Below are positions 49,983 to 58,836 of a stretch of DNA of 64,000 bases, in pieces. Within the stretch, counting starts at the first letter, position 1. Each line of letters opens with the position of its first letter. The translations under genes were made by a program, and so were the position numbers. The notes under the pieces are model-generated. The model had not been told where the DNA came from. It was given only the letters and a program-made list of their open reading frames with translations, and ran no database searches. This DNA is from Paenarthrobacter sp. (GTDB lineage Bacteria; Actinomycetota; Actinomycetes; Actinomycetales; Micrococcaceae): the NCBI GenBank assembly GCA_031179305.1, contig JAPSHX010000011.1, positions 1-64,000 of the forward strand, given 5' to 3'.

Positions 49983-51015
49983 GATCTGCACCGCCTTGGT
50001 TCTCCTCGGATGCTTGACCGGCCTTGTCAGCGCTCTCCACGGCCGCCGCCATAGCTGCCCGAACAGTGGCCATTCCGCCCGCAACGATGTCCGGAACCAA
50101 CGCGGAATCAGCCGAACCCTTGATGTCCGGCAGGGTCTTGGCGAAAAATGCCTCGTTGTCCCTGGCCTGTTTATTGAGGATGGCGATTGCCTCCGTTGTG
50201 GATTTTTGGGGATCGTTGAAGACATCCGGATCCACCTCGATGTGCGAGATGAACCGTTCCTTCAGCAGGTCCACCACCTCACGGTCTCCCGTCAGTGAGT
50301 CCTTGCCCTCGGCTACCACGTAATCGAAATGCTCCACGGATCCGGACCTGCGGAAAAGATCGATCAGCCGCTGGATCCGGTCCCGAATCCGCTGTTTGTC
50401 CTCGGCCTTGCCGGACCTGCCAACGCTCAGGGAGATCCGGAACGTACCCTCCTTCATGAGCCGCGAGGCGCTGTCCAAAACGTCAGCCCATTCACCCTCC
50501 ATAAGCTTCCCGGACAGACGTTCGGCAGGAAGCGCGAACTCGAAACGGCTTACCTCCAGCCGGGTGAGGATTTCTTCGATGTCCTCGCGCACAACCGGCA
50601 CCAGGCTTGACTCAAGCCCCAGCATTCCTTCGAGGTACTCGCCCATCCTGGATGCGCGCGGGCCATTGCCACTGGTCAGCACCGCAATGACATTCCGCTT
50701 CAGAAAGGCGAAGTAGGTGGTCTCCAACAGATGGTCACCGGGAGCCAACGGCAGGGGCTTACGCCGCCCGAGGGCGTCGCCGACGCTCGGTAGATTGGTG
50801 TCCCGCACCCGGTCCAAGAGCAGCACCGGATGCGGTGAAGATGCCGCCGCTTGGGCGAGTAACACAGTCCCGTCCACGCTGGTGAAGTGCCGGTCTATCC
50901 CGGAATCCTGGGCCTTCTTCAGCACCTCGGCAACACGGCGCGCTGGAAATGGTCGGTTGAGCTCGTCACCGTTCAGCTGCTCGATCCGCCAGAACTGTAC
51001 ACTGCGCCGTGCCAT
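49963..51015 (-). CDS. Unrecognised 350-aa cytosolic protein of the two-gene unit
   Basis: 350 aa, no signal peptide or TM. N-terminus RRSVQFWRIEQLNGDELNRP, central SSPHPVLLLDRVRDTNLPSV and TTYFAFLKRNVIAVLTSGNG, and a charged helical second half (IRDRIQRLIDLFRRSGSVEH, LKERFISHIEVDPDVFNDPQ). It ends with an acidic tail. It resembles, in my recollection only, DUF6731-like proteins found near mobile or defence genes, but I cannot confirm this. It overlaps the four-TM gene, and no other gene shares the operon. Function unknown; a sensor or regulator for the membrane protein is a guess. Confidence 0.78.
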   Translation of the reverse strand: MARRSVQFWRIEQLNGDELNRPFPARRVAEVLKKAQDSGIDRHFTSVDGTVLLAQAAASSPHPVLLLDRVRDTNLPSVGDALGRRKPLPLAPGDHLLETTYFAFLKRNVIAVLTSGNGPRASRMGEYLEGMLGLESSLVPVVREDIEEILTRLEVSRFEFALPAERLSGKLMEGEWADVLDSASRLMKEGTFRISLSVGRSGKAEDKQRIRDRIQRLIDLFRRSGSVEHFDYVVAEGKDSLTGDREVVDLLKERFISHIEVDPDVFNDPQKSTTEAIAILNKQARDNEAFFAKTLPDIKGSADSALVPDIVAGGMATVRAAMAAAVESADKAGQASEENQGGADHELVRG

Positions 51016-51114
51016 GGATGCTCCCCTCGTTTTCCATGACCCACGCTATCGGCGAGGTCTGACATTAAAGCCGGGTACCGCCGTCGTGCCCTAACCTGCG
51101 GGCAAGTACGGCGT

Positions 51115-51963
51115 TCAAAGGCTGTATTTGGGTCCTGGTTCAAACAGGGAGTCCATTTCGTCGTGGCTGCGTGTTCCGGCCAGCCCCGCCCAATTGCCGT
51201 CGCCAAGGATTTCCTTCGCCACCCGCGCCACCTTGGCATAGGCCGCTTTGGCCGTGTTGCCGCCAATGCTGACGCGACGAACCCCTGCATCGTGGAGTTC
51301 AAGGGGCGACGGCGCGCCAACCCCGGCCAACGCGTTGAGCGGTGCAGGAATCCTGTTGGCCAGCTCATGGAGGACATGTAGATCCACGACGCCCGGCACG
51401 AAGATTCCGTCCGCACCCGCAGTGAGGTAGGCCTCGGCACGCCGCAAAGTTTCGTCATAGGCGCTGTCCGCGAACTGGCCGGACAGGTAGGTGTCGGTAC
51501 GGGCATTGATGAACAGGGGTATTCCACGATCGTCGGCAACTGCGCGGATCAAGGCGATCCGGCGCGACTGTTCGTCGATGTCCGCGAGCGGCTCGGTAGC
51601 GGAATCCTCAATGTTGATCCCCACAGCCCCCTCGTCCAAAACGGCATGGACAGTGGCACGAAGTTCATCGTCAGTGCGCCCGTAGCCCGTCTCAATGTCT
51701 GCCGAGACCGGCAACCGGGTTGCACGCGCCACGCGACCAAGCGCAGCCATTGCCAAGCCCCACGGCACGTGGTCGCCGTCCCGGAATCCCAAGCTCCAGG
51801 AGACGGCCGAGCTTGAGGTGGCAATCGCCGTAGCACCCGCTTCCTCAACAACCCGGGCGGAAGCCGCATCCCACACGTTCACGAGCACAAGAGGCGTTGG
51901 CCCTGCGTCGTGAAGTTTATGGAAGTGTTCTGCTTTGGTCACGGATCCCCGGTGCGCTGTCAT
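51115..51963 (-). CDS. Isocitrate lyase/PEP mutase-family enzyme
   Basis: 282-aa TIM-barrel enzyme. VNVWDAASARVVEEAGATAI holds the conserved N/D segment, VSADIETGYG the metal-binding Asp-x-Glu, GINIEDS the next Glu, and NARTDTYL the Arg/Thr substrate loop. It lacks the KKCGH motif of true isocitrate or methylisocitrate lyases, which fits the PEP mutase/oxaloacetate-hydrolase-like subgroup common in actinobacteria. Substrate unknown. Divergent from the aminotransferase gene. Confidence 0.88.
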   Translation of the reverse strand: MTAHRGSVTKAEHFHKLHDAGPTPLVLVNVWDAASARVVEEAGATAIATSSSAVSWSLGFRDGDHVPWGLAMAALGRVARATRLPVSADIETGYGRTDDELRATVHAVLDEGAVGINIEDSATEPLADIDEQSRRIALIRAVADDRGIPLFINARTDTYLSGQFADSAYDETLRRAEAYLTAGADGIFVPGVVDLHVLHELANRIPAPLNALAGVGAPSPLELHDAGVRRVSIGGNTAKAAYAKVARVAKEILGDGNWAGLAGTRSHDEMDSLFEPGPKYSL

Positions 51964-52034
51964 AGCTACATTCCAGCCCTTCGCGATCGCTGCGTAAAGG
52001 ACAGCCTGCGAAAATGAAAAGCACCGAAAACAAC

Positions 52035-52053
52035 TGTTGCCTCATTAGCAACA
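52035..52053. promoter_or_regulatory. Inverted repeat TGTTGC-N7-GCAACA
   Basis: Perfect 6-base arms with a 7-base spacer CTCATTA, just upstream of the aminotransferase start and within the divergent promoter shared with the PEP-mutase-family gene. Candidate operator for an Lrp- or GntR-type regulator not encoded here. Confidence 0.55.
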
Positions 52054-52073
52054 ACGAGGAGTATCCTGTCACT

Positions 52074-53381
52074 GTGACCCACGAAACATTGGATGCCGGC
52101 GCAACGTTGCCCGCTGAAGCCATCGACGCCATTGAGCGGGCCGCCACGGCCGCTCACCCGCACGAGGAATTGTTCTCCGCGCGGGCCGCCAATATCAAAC
52201 AGTCCGCTGTCCGGGACGTCTTCGACATCTCGATGCAGCCAGGCCTTGTCTCCCTTGCCGGCGGAAACCCGTACCTGCAGTCGCTACCTCTCGAGAAGCT
52301 TGGCCAAACCGCGGCCCGCATCATCGCCGAAGAGGGTATGACCGCGCTGCAGTATGGCGGCGGCCAAGGCACGGAAGAACTACGCGAGCAGATCTGCACC
52401 ATCATGGCCGCCGAGGGGATCACCGACGCCCGTCCCGAGAACGTGGTCATCACCGCTGGATCGCAGTCCGCGCAGGATGTTGCCACCAAGGTCTTCTGCA
52501 ACCCGGGCGACGTTGTCCTGGTGGAGAACCCCACCTACGTAGGCGCCCTGAACACGTTTGAGGCGTACCAAGTCCAGGTAGAACCTGTGGAAATGGACGA
52601 CGACGGGTTGGTACCCGAACTTCTTGAGGCCAGGATCGCGGCGCTCCAGTCCGAGGGCAAAAACATCAAGTTCCTCTACACGATCCCTAACTTCAACAAC
52701 CCTTCCGGCATCACGCTGGCGGCGGAACGCAGGCAGCAAATCGTCGACATATGCCGTGGTGCGAATATTATTGTCCTCGAGGATAATCCCTACGGGCTTC
52801 TAAGGTTCGATGGCCACCCGATCGCCCCGATGCGAGCCACCAACCCTGATGACGTCATCTATCTGGGCTCGTTCTCCAAAATCTTTGCCCCCGGACTCCG
52901 TATCGGCTGGGCTCTGGTTCCCGCGCACTTGCAGCGTCGTTTCTACCTCGCCTCCGAGGCGGTGACCCTCTGCCCGCCTCCGCTGAACCAAATGCTCGTC
53001 TCGGCATACCTCCGTGAGTACGACTGGGAAGGGCAGATCGAAACCTACCGGGCACTCTACGCGGAACGCTGCCGGGCCCTGTTGTCCGCACTCGACGAGT
53101 ACATGCCGGCAGGCCTCACGTGGACACGCCCGGACGGCGGCTTCTTCGTTTGGGTCACGCTGCCCGAGGGCGTGGATACTTATCCCCTGCTTGGAAAGGC
53201 AATTGACGCGGGGGTTGTCTTCATCCCGGGTGCTGCCTTCTCCCCTGCTGACGGACCCTCCAACAAGCTCCGTCTCGCTTTCAGCGCCGTACCGCCGGAT
53301 ACGATAGCCGAAGGTGTCCGCCGCTTGGCCCCTGTCCTGGCGGATGCCATTGAAGCTACCAATGAAGGAGCACCACAATGA
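52074..53381 (+). CDS. PLP-dependent aminotransferase (LysN/2-aminoadipate type)
   Basis: 435-aa fold-type I aminotransferase. SLAGGNPYLQSLP is the N-terminal substrate segment, TAGSQSAQDVATKVFCNPGD the cofactor segment, IPNFNNPSGITLAAERR the PLP-binding Asn region, and GSFSKIFAPGLRIGW contains the Schiff-base lysine. It fits broad-specificity aminotransferases of the LysN/aromatic kind. The start is uncertain: I use the GTG at 52074 (GAGGAG 12 bases before); an ATG at 52014 would add 20 residues that read through the inverted repeat. Stop overlaps the stress-protein start. Confidence 0.87.
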   Translation: MTHETLDAGATLPAEAIDAIERAATAAHPHEELFSARAANIKQSAVRDVFDISMQPGLVSLAGGNPYLQSLPLEKLGQTAARIIAEEGMTALQYGGGQGTEELREQICTIMAAEGITDARPENVVITAGSQSAQDVATKVFCNPGDVVLVENPTYVGALNTFEAYQVQVEPVEMDDDGLVPELLEARIAALQSEGKNIKFLYTIPNFNNPSGITLAAERRQQIVDICRGANIIVLEDNPYGLLRFDGHPIAPMRATNPDDVIYLGSFSKIFAPGLRIGWALVPAHLQRRFYLASEAVTLCPPPLNQMLVSAYLREYDWEGQIETYRALYAERCRALLSALDEYMPAGLTWTRPDGGFFVWVTLPEGVDTYPLLGKAIDAGVVFIPGAAFSPADGPSNKLRLAFSAVPPDTIAEGVRRLAPVLADAIEATNEGAPQ

Positions 53382-53806
53382 CCGGAGTTGTGATCGTCGG
53401 AGTAGACGGCAGCGAGACCGCAATGAGGGCAGCACAGGCCGCCCAGCAGTTGGCGATCGGCCTCGGAGCCAGCCTTCGCGTAGTCAGTGCCTTCGACAGC
53501 AACCGGACAGAGGTGGTTGAGATCGGCACCGACAAGTGGATCGTCTCCGACGCCGCCGAAGCTGAAGCTGTGGCTCGTGCAGTTGCGGAGCGCCTGACAG
53601 ATGACCGCCTCGAGGTTACGTACTCCGCTGCCCGCGGCAAACCGGGTGAAGCATTGGTCAAGGAGGCTGAAGTGCACGATGCCCGCTTGATCGTGGTGGG
53701 CAACCGTCGCATGCAGGGGCTGGGTCGCGTGCTTGGAAGCGTAGCCAACACCGTTGCGCACACCGCGCCCTGCGACGTCTACATCGCCAAAACCGACCAG
53801 CCATAA
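53378..53806 (+). CDS. Universal stress protein (UspA family)
   Basis: 142-aa single-domain Usp. VIVGVDGSETAMRAAQAA is the N-terminal beta-strand/loop with the Asp, and GNRRMQGLGRVLGSVANTV carries the G-2X-G-9X-G(S/N) ATP-binding motif, so an ATP-binding Usp is expected. ATGA overlap with the aminotransferase gene, so its amount is coupled to it. Followed by a terminator. Confidence 0.94.
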   Translation: MTGVVIVGVDGSETAMRAAQAAQQLAIGLGASLRVVSAFDSNRTEVVEIGTDKWIVSDAAEAEAVARAVAERLTDDRLEVTYSAARGKPGEALVKEAEVHDARLIVVGNRRMQGLGRVLGSVANTVAHTAPCDVYIAKTDQP

Positions 53807-53824
53807 CGCGAGCTGAATCACGCC

Positions 53825-53868
53825 GCCGGGTGGGGAGCCTCACCCGGCATTTGGCGTCTTTTGGGCCA
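53825..53868 (+). terminator. Intrinsic terminator after the stress-protein gene
   Basis: Stem GCCGGGTG (53825-53832)/CACCCGGC (53841-53848), with CGCC/GGCG (53821-53824, 53853-53856) pairing outside a 4-base bulge, then TCTTTT. Confidence 0.8.
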
Positions 53869-53870
53869 GC

Positions 53871-53943
53871 CCCCTGAAGTCATCGTTATAAAATCGAGAT
53901 GCCCGCAATGGCGCGTGCCACCTCCACTTACTGACTTCAGGGG
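53871..53943 (+). promoter_or_regulatory. 12-bp inverted repeat that could hide the SD of the next gene
   Basis: Arms CCCCTGAAGTCA (53871-53882) and TGACTTCAGGGG (53932-53943) are perfect. The right arm contains the AGGGG of the AGGGGA Shine-Dalgarno sequence for the TTG start at 53953. Inside, TGGC/GCCA (53909-53912, 53917-53920) and CATC/GATG (53881-53884, 53898-53901) could fold. It could be an RNA switch or a DNA operator; the promoter has not been located. Confidence 0.5.
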
Positions 53944-53952
53944 ATCATTTAC

Positions 53953-54291
53953 TTGCTTACTTTGCAGCCGCGCCAGCGCGTAGGACACGATATTCTTCTT
54001 GCCCGCCACGGCAACCACATCAGCACCATGCGCTACGACCGAACCAACGATTGCATCATCGCCATGCTCGACGACGGCTCATGGGACAGCGCCCCTAACA
54101 TGATCGCCCCCAGCCTTGAGATGCCCGAGACGTTGGCCAGCGTCTTCCGCAAGGATTGGCGCTTCCTTTCCGTGGCATGTGTTGCCATGGTCACCGTAGC
54201 CGCCGTCGCCATGGGCATCAGTGTGGAGATGGCAAACCACATGTCGACGACGGAGCTCCAGGCGCTGCTGGTCAGTTACCCGGCGTTCTAG
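53953..54291 (+). CDS. Small single-TM protein of unknown function
   Basis: 112 aa from a TTG start 8 bases after AGGGGA; an ATG at 54028 would give 87 aa. A soluble N-terminal part (GNHISTMRYDRTNDCIIAML, SWDSAPNMIAPSLEMPETLA) is followed by one TM helix (FLSVACVAMVTVAAVAMGIS) and a short tail. No family is recognised. Convergent with the PAP2 gene three bases away. Codon use looks like that of real genes, but support is modest. Confidence 0.55.
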   Translation: MLTLQPRQRVGHDILLARHGNHISTMRYDRTNDCIIAMLDDGSWDSAPNMIAPSLEMPETLASVFRKDWRFLSVACVAMVTVAAVAMGISVEMANHMSTTELQALLVSYPAF

Positions 54292-54294
54292 CTC

Positions 54295-54975
54295 CTAGAG
54301 CATCCACACCCGCAGCAGCCACCATAGGCCTGCGATCACAAGGCCTCCAAATAGCGAACCTGCAATAACCTGAGCAAGGGTGTGGGCGCGCAATACCAAT
54401 CGCGACCAGCCAACCGCCGGAACGAGGAGCAACAAGGGAAGCCACTCCGGTCCGAACATCATCACGGAAATAACGGAGGCCGCCGCAAGAGCCGACGCAT
54501 GCCCGCTCATTTTCCAGAACGCACTGACTACGGCCAGTACCCCGATTCCTCCGATGAGCGCGATGACCATCACCGTAACGCTCACCGGACCACTGAGCAG
54601 ATGCAGCATGAGCAAACCAACCAGCACTGAGCCCAGCGTCATCAGAAGCAACGCGGGCCGCTGGCGTCGGTCGCTGACATGATGATCAGTGATCCTGCCC
54701 AGCTTCACCATCACCAGCACGTAGGCCAGCGGCAGGACACAGACGAACATGGCCGCGATAAACCCGAACCACATGGTCCCCGGGAACCCGGGTTCAATGG
54801 CAGGGCTAGTCAGCAGGAGGACCAGAACAACAACGGGTGGCTGGAAAACTTCCGTAAGCACCCGGGCAACCGTGCGCCATGGTCCCGTCAACAACTGAGG
54901 GGGCACATGACCTGATTCCTCAGTTATCGTCTCCGTGCCAGAGCCAGCGCTTGTGTCGGCTTGCTCGTCAGTCAA
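54295..54975 (-). CDS. PAP2-family membrane phosphatase
   Basis: 226 aa with about six TM helices. The PAP2 motifs are present in modified form: C1 K..-DRRQRP ([17 protein letters not shown]), C2 KMSGHAS, and C3 [17 protein letters not shown] with the catalytic His. It would dephosphorylate a lipid phosphate or pyrophosphate at the membrane. The start is a TTG that overlaps the E2 stop by 8 bases; other starts further in are possible. It seems to be the last gene of the branched-chain dehydrogenase operon, an unusual partner. Confidence 0.75.
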   Translation of the reverse strand: MTDEQADTSAGSGTETITEESGHVPPQLLTGPWRTVARVLTEVFQPPVVVLVLLLTSPAIEPGFPGTMWFGFIAAMFVCVLPLAYVLVMVKLGRITDHHVSDRRQRPALLLMTLGSVLVGLLMLHLLSGPVSVTVMVIALIGGIGVLAVVSAFWKMSGHASALAAASVISVMMFGPEWLPLLLLVPAVGWSRLVLRAHTLAQVIAGSLFGGLVIAGLWWLLRVWML

Positions 54976-56488
54976 GCAGCAGCGCCGGTTCTTCGAGAAT
55001 GGATGCGACGTCCGCCATGAAGCGCGCGGACAAATCCCCGTCCACCACGCGGTGGTCGAAGGAACCACCGAGTGTTGTAATCCAGCGCGGAATGACTTCG
55101 CCGTCCAGGACCCACGGCTTCTGCTTAATGGTTCCGAAGGCAAGGATGGCTACTTCACCCGGGTTGATAATAGGAGTTCCGGTATCAATGCCGAGCGCGC
55201 CGATGTTGGTGATGGTCAGGCTTCCACCCTGCATCTCAGCCGGCTGCGTCTTCCCTGCCCGTGCCTTGGTTGCCAACTCGTTGAGCGCAAGGGCCAGTTC
55301 CTTGAGTGAAAGGTCCTGGGCGTCCTTGATGTTGGGCACCATGAGGCCGCGCGGAGTTGCGGCCGCGATGCCAAGGTTCATGTAGTGCTTCACCAGGATC
55401 TCCGCGCCACCCTTACCGTCAGCGTCGTCCACCCAGGTTGCGTTGACGCTGGGGTTCCGGGCGGCGGCCCAGATCACTGCCTTTGCAAGGATGAGCAGCG
55501 GTGAGACCTTAATGCCTTCAAAGTCGCGGGAGACCTTTAGCCGCTTGACAAACTCCATGGTGCGGCTGGCGTCCACGTCGACGAAAATACTGACGTGGGG
55601 AGCCGAGAAAGCTGAATCAACCATGGCCTTGGCGGTCGCCTTACGAACCCCCTTGACGGGCATCCGTTCCACTCGCTGATCCTGCGGCTTCTTCGAGGCA
55701 CCCCAGAAACTATCCGCTTGGTCATGCTCGGCGTCGCGCTGGGCTTGGTAGCTCACCAGATCCTCGCGGGTCACTTCACCGCGTTCCCCAGTAGCCACGA
55801 CGTCAGCGAGATCGATGCCCAGATCGCGGGCAAACTTGCGGACGGGAGGCTTGGCCAGGACCTTGTTGACCAGGCCACTAATGGTTCCGCTGATGGCTGC
55901 ACCGCGGGAAGCCGCCGCCTGCAGCGCTTGGGGTCCCGGCGTGACGGACTGCGTCGTCCGGTGTGAAACCGGCGATTCGGCTGCTTTGGCTTCCACCACC
56001 GCTTGGTGGTCCTGAACGGTACCTTCGGCGTTCTCGGCGACTGCAGCTGCCTCAACCACGGCACCGGACGGGCGTTTGCGTGCACGACGCTTCACGGCGT
56101 CGGCCTTGGGCCCTGAACCCACCAGCGGACCGCCGGACGGGCGGTTGTCGTCAGTGTCGTCGTCGGCAGGAAGCTTGCCATAAAGGGGCATCTCGACGGC
56201 GGGTACCTCCGGGGCCGCAGGCGTCACCGGCGCTGCATCACCTTCCTGGCCTTCCGAAACAGCGATGATCGCCGTGCCGACTTCAACCGTGATGCCTTCC
56301 TCAACCAACAGCTCCGTGACAGTGCCCGCAAAAGGCGAAGGGAGCTCGACGAGGGACTTGGCGGTCTCGATCTCGCACAAGACGTCGTTGATGGCTACGA
56401 CGTCACCGGGCTTGACCTTCCAAGCCACTACCTCGGCCTCGGTCAGGCCTTCGCCAACGTCAGGCAGATTGAATTTCTTTACAGTCAC
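54968..56488 (-). CDS. bkdC: 2-Oxoacid dehydrogenase E2 (dihydrolipoamide acyltransferase, branched-chain type)
   Basis: 506 aa. One N-terminal lipoyl domain with the lipoylated Lys44 in [12 protein letters not shown], a long Ala/Pro linker, an E3/E1-binding domain ([20 protein letters not shown]) and the C-terminal catalytic domain with the His-Asp pair in [12 protein letters not shown]. The E1 alpha and beta genes upstream make this a two-subunit E1 complex of the branched-chain or pyruvate class; branched-chain 2-oxoacids are the more likely substrates in this group. No E3 gene is adjacent. 67-base gap to the E1 beta gene. Confidence 0.9.
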   Translation of the reverse strand: MTVKKFNLPDVGEGLTEAEVVAWKVKPGDVVAINDVLCEIETAKSLVELPSPFAGTVTELLVEEGITVEVGTAIIAVSEGQEGDAAPVTPAAPEVPAVEMPLYGKLPADDDTDDNRPSGGPLVGSGPKADAVKRRARKRPSGAVVEAAAVAENAEGTVQDHQAVVEAKAAESPVSHRTTQSVTPGPQALQAAASRGAAISGTISGLVNKVLAKPPVRKFARDLGIDLADVVATGERGEVTREDLVSYQAQRDAEHDQADSFWGASKKPQDQRVERMPVKGVRKATAKAMVDSAFSAPHVSIFVDVDASRTMEFVKRLKVSRDFEGIKVSPLLILAKAVIWAAARNPSVNATWVDDADGKGGAEILVKHYMNLGIAAATPRGLMVPNIKDAQDLSLKELALALNELATKARAGKTQPAEMQGGSLTITNIGALGIDTGTPIINPGEVAILAFGTIKQKPWVLDGEVIPRWITTLGGSFDHRVVDGDLSARFMADVASILEEPALLLD

Positions 56489-56555
56489 AGTGGTCCTCGA
56501 TTTCCGGTCACCCGGAAGCGAAGCCGGGCTGGATCAGGGCGGTTAGTAGGACGGT

Positions 56556-57536
56556 TTAGTAGGACAAGGAGCGGTCGAGCGCCTCAAGGATCTTGTCGAT
56601 GTCCGGCAAGTAGTCCTCTTCCACCTTGGCCACGGGGTACGGCATATGGAACCCGCCAACGCGAATGACGGGTGCCTCCAAATGCAGGAATGCCCGCTCG
56701 CTGATGCGCGCGGCGATCTCGCCGCCGATGCCACCAAAGGTGGGGGCTTCATGGGCTACGATCAGGCGGCCCGTCTTCTTGACCGATGCTTCCACAGTGT
56801 CAAAGTCCAAAGGCGAGATGGAACGGAGGTCGATGACTTCAACGCTCCGTCCGTCCTCAGTGGCAGCATTGGCGGCCGCCAATGCAACCGGCACCAGCGG
56901 GCCATAGGCCACGATGGTGGCGTCCGTTCCTTCACGGACAACGTGCGCTTTGAAGGGGTCCTCGGAAAGACCTGCATTCTCGACGTCCACTTCACCCTTT
57001 AGCCAGTAACGGCGCTTGGGTTCGAAGAAGATGACAGGGTCCTGGCACTCGATGGCCTTTTGGATCATCCAGTAGGCGTCATGGGCGTTGGAAGGGGAGA
57101 TGATGCGCAGGCCCGCAGTGTGGGCGAACAGCGCTTCGGGCGACTCTGAGTGATGCTCGATGGACCCGATGCCGCCGCCGTACGGAATGCGAATGACCAC
57201 GGGAACGGTGAGCTTGCCGAGGCTGCGGGAGTGGATTTTGGCCAGCTGGGTGGTGATCTGGTTGAAGGCAGGGTAAACGAAGCCGTCGAACTGGATTTCG
57301 CACACTGGTGAGTATCCGCGAAGCGCCAGGCCTATGGCGGTTCCGACGATGCCGGACTCAGCCAAGGGGGTGTCCACGACGCGTTCGTCGCCGAACTCCT
57401 TGATGAGCCCGTCCGTGACGCGGTAAACACCGCCCAGATGTCCGATGTCCTCGCCCATCAGCAAGGACTTGGGGTTGTTCGTCAGCGATGCCCGCAGACC
57501 CTCATTGATGGCCTTCGCAATGGTCATTGTTGCCAT
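56556..57536 (-). CDS. bkdB: 2-Oxoacid dehydrogenase E1 beta subunit
   Basis: 326-aa transketolase-like subunit. GEDIGHLGGVYRVTDGL is the conserved N-terminal segment; PYGGGIGSIEHHSESPEALF and GLRIISPSNAHDAYWMIQ are family landmarks near the ThDP/subunit interface. It forms the alpha2beta2 E1 with the upstream subunit. ATGA overlap with the E1 alpha gene. An in-frame ATG three codons further in is an alternative start. Confidence 0.93.
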   Translation of the reverse strand: MATMTIAKAINEGLRASLTNNPKSLLMGEDIGHLGGVYRVTDGLIKEFGDERVVDTPLAESGIVGTAIGLALRGYSPVCEIQFDGFVYPAFNQITTQLAKIHSRSLGKLTVPVVIRIPYGGGIGSIEHHSESPEALFAHTAGLRIISPSNAHDAYWMIQKAIECQDPVIFFEPKRRYWLKGEVDVENAGLSEDPFKAHVVREGTDATIVAYGPLVPVALAAANAATEDGRSVEVIDLRSISPLDFDTVEASVKKTGRLIVAHEAPTFGGIGGEIAARISERAFLHLEAPVIRVGGFHMPYPVAKVEEDYLPDIDKILEALDRSLSY

Positions 57537-58729
57537 CAGTTAGCAGCCTCCTGGTCGCTCTCGAAGCCGGCAGAGTATTCCTCGAACCAGGCCAGTTCCT
57601 CCGCGATCAGCGGGTGTTGTTCGGCGTAGACACTGGCAAAGGCTTCGCGGATATCCGGGACCTCAAGGCCATGCGTTGTGCTGCGGACGTACTTGGCGAG
57701 CTCATCGCCGTCGGCCTTGACCTGGTCGAAGAAAGCTTCATCCGCCAGCCCTTCGGCGCGTAGGTACTTCTCCAGGCGGTCCAACGGATCTTTCTCACGC
57801 CATGCAGCTTCTTCGGCGGATTCCCGATACTTGGTGGGGTCGTCGGCAGTGGTGTGTGCGCCCACCCGGTAGGTGTAGGCCTCAATGAGCACAGGGCCCC
57901 GGCCCTCACGAGCATGCTCGAGTGCCCATTCAGTGACGGCATGGACGGCGATGACATCGTTGCCGTCCACCCGGAGTCCCGGGAAACCATAGCCTTTGGC
58001 GCGGTTAGCCAGTGGAACCTTCGTCTGGACTTCAGTAGGCACGGAAATAGCCCAGTGGTTGTTCTGGCAGAAGAAAACAACCGGGGCGTTGTACGACGCC
58101 GCAAAGACCATCGACTCATGGACGTCGCCTTCGGAGCTGGCGCCGTCACCGAAGTAAGCGATGACTGCAGCCTTGGGGTCGGTGGAGTCTGAGGCCGCTG
58201 CGAACTTCTGGTCCCTTTGGATGCCCATGGCATAGCCAACAGCGTGAAGCGTCTGGGCCGCGAGCACCAATGTATAGAGGTGGAAATTGTTCTCCCGCGG
58301 ATCCCAGCCGCCGTTGGACACGCCGCGGAACTGCTTGAGCAGCTCGGAGAGGTCTACATTGCGGACCAGCGCAACGCCGTGTTCGCGGTAGGTGGGGAAG
58401 ATGTAGTCCTGGGACTGGCTCGCGTGGCCCGAACCAATCTGTGCGGCCTCCTGGCCAGTCAGCGGCACCCACAAGGCAAGCTCGCCTTGGCGCTGCAGTG
58501 CGGTGGCCTCCTGGTCAAAGCGACGGATCCTCGCCATGTCCGTGTAGAAAACACGGAGCTTTTCCGGATCGATCCGCTTGGCGTAGTCCGAAAAAACAGG
58601 ATCGGATCCGAGTTTCCCGTCGGGCCCGAGCAACTGCACCATTTCCACTGGTTCGCCTGGTGCGGCTGCTGCCGCGGTGGTTGCCGCGAGACTTTCTTCC
58701 GTCCCGGGGGGCAGTTGTGTCGAGCCCAT
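57536..58729 (-). CDS. bkdA: 2-Oxoacid dehydrogenase E1 alpha subunit
   Basis: 397 aa, ThDP-dependent decarboxylase subunit. GDGASSEGDVHESMVFAAS begins the ThDP motif, which ends with the Asn in FFCQNNHW; RRFDQEATALQRQGELALW is the conserved N-terminal segment and YRVGAHTTADDPTKYR the phosphorylation-loop-like region. ATG at 58729 behind AAGGAGACGG. First gene of the operon E1a-E1b-E2(-PAP2). A 38-bp perfect palindrome is 54 bases upstream. Confidence 0.93.
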   Translation of the reverse strand: MGSTQLPPGTEESLAATTAAAAAPGEPVEMVQLLGPDGKLGSDPVFSDYAKRIDPEKLRVFYTDMARIRRFDQEATALQRQGELALWVPLTGQEAAQIGSGHASQSQDYIFPTYREHGVALVRNVDLSELLKQFRGVSNGGWDPRENNFHLYTLVLAAQTLHAVGYAMGIQRDQKFAAASDSTDPKAAVIAYFGDGASSEGDVHESMVFAASYNAPVVFFCQNNHWAISVPTEVQTKVPLANRAKGYGFPGLRVDGNDVIAVHAVTEWALEHAREGRGPVLIEAYTYRVGAHTTADDPTKYRESAEEAAWREKDPLDRLEKYLRAEGLADEAFFDQVKADGDELAKYVRSTTHGLEVPDIREAFASVYAEQHPLIAEELAWFEEYSAGFESDQEAAN

Positions 58730-58782
58730 TCCGTCTCCTTGCTTGCCGTGGCGAGGCGCCGGGCAATGTCTGTCGCTGGGAT

Positions 58783-58820
58783 ATATGCCCGTTCCGGAAT
58801 GCATTCCGGAACGGGCATAT
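58783..58820. promoter_or_regulatory. 38-bp perfect palindrome upstream of the dehydrogenase operon
   Basis: Two 19-base perfect arms without spacer; each contains the self-complementary TTCCGGAA, so the centre reads TTCCGGAATGCATTCCGGAA. It sits 54 bases before the E1 alpha start, in the 5' leader or promoter. No regulator is adjacent. Lrp-, FadR- or TetR-type binding is possible. Confidence 0.85.
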
Positions 58821-58836
58821 GTTTTGGCTTTCGTCC

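Noticed and set aside
53871..53943. 12-bp inverted repeat considered as terminal repeats of a miniature transposon
   Set aside because: There is no target-site duplication, the element would be only 73 bases, and the right arm overlaps a ribosome-binding site, which suggests regulation instead.
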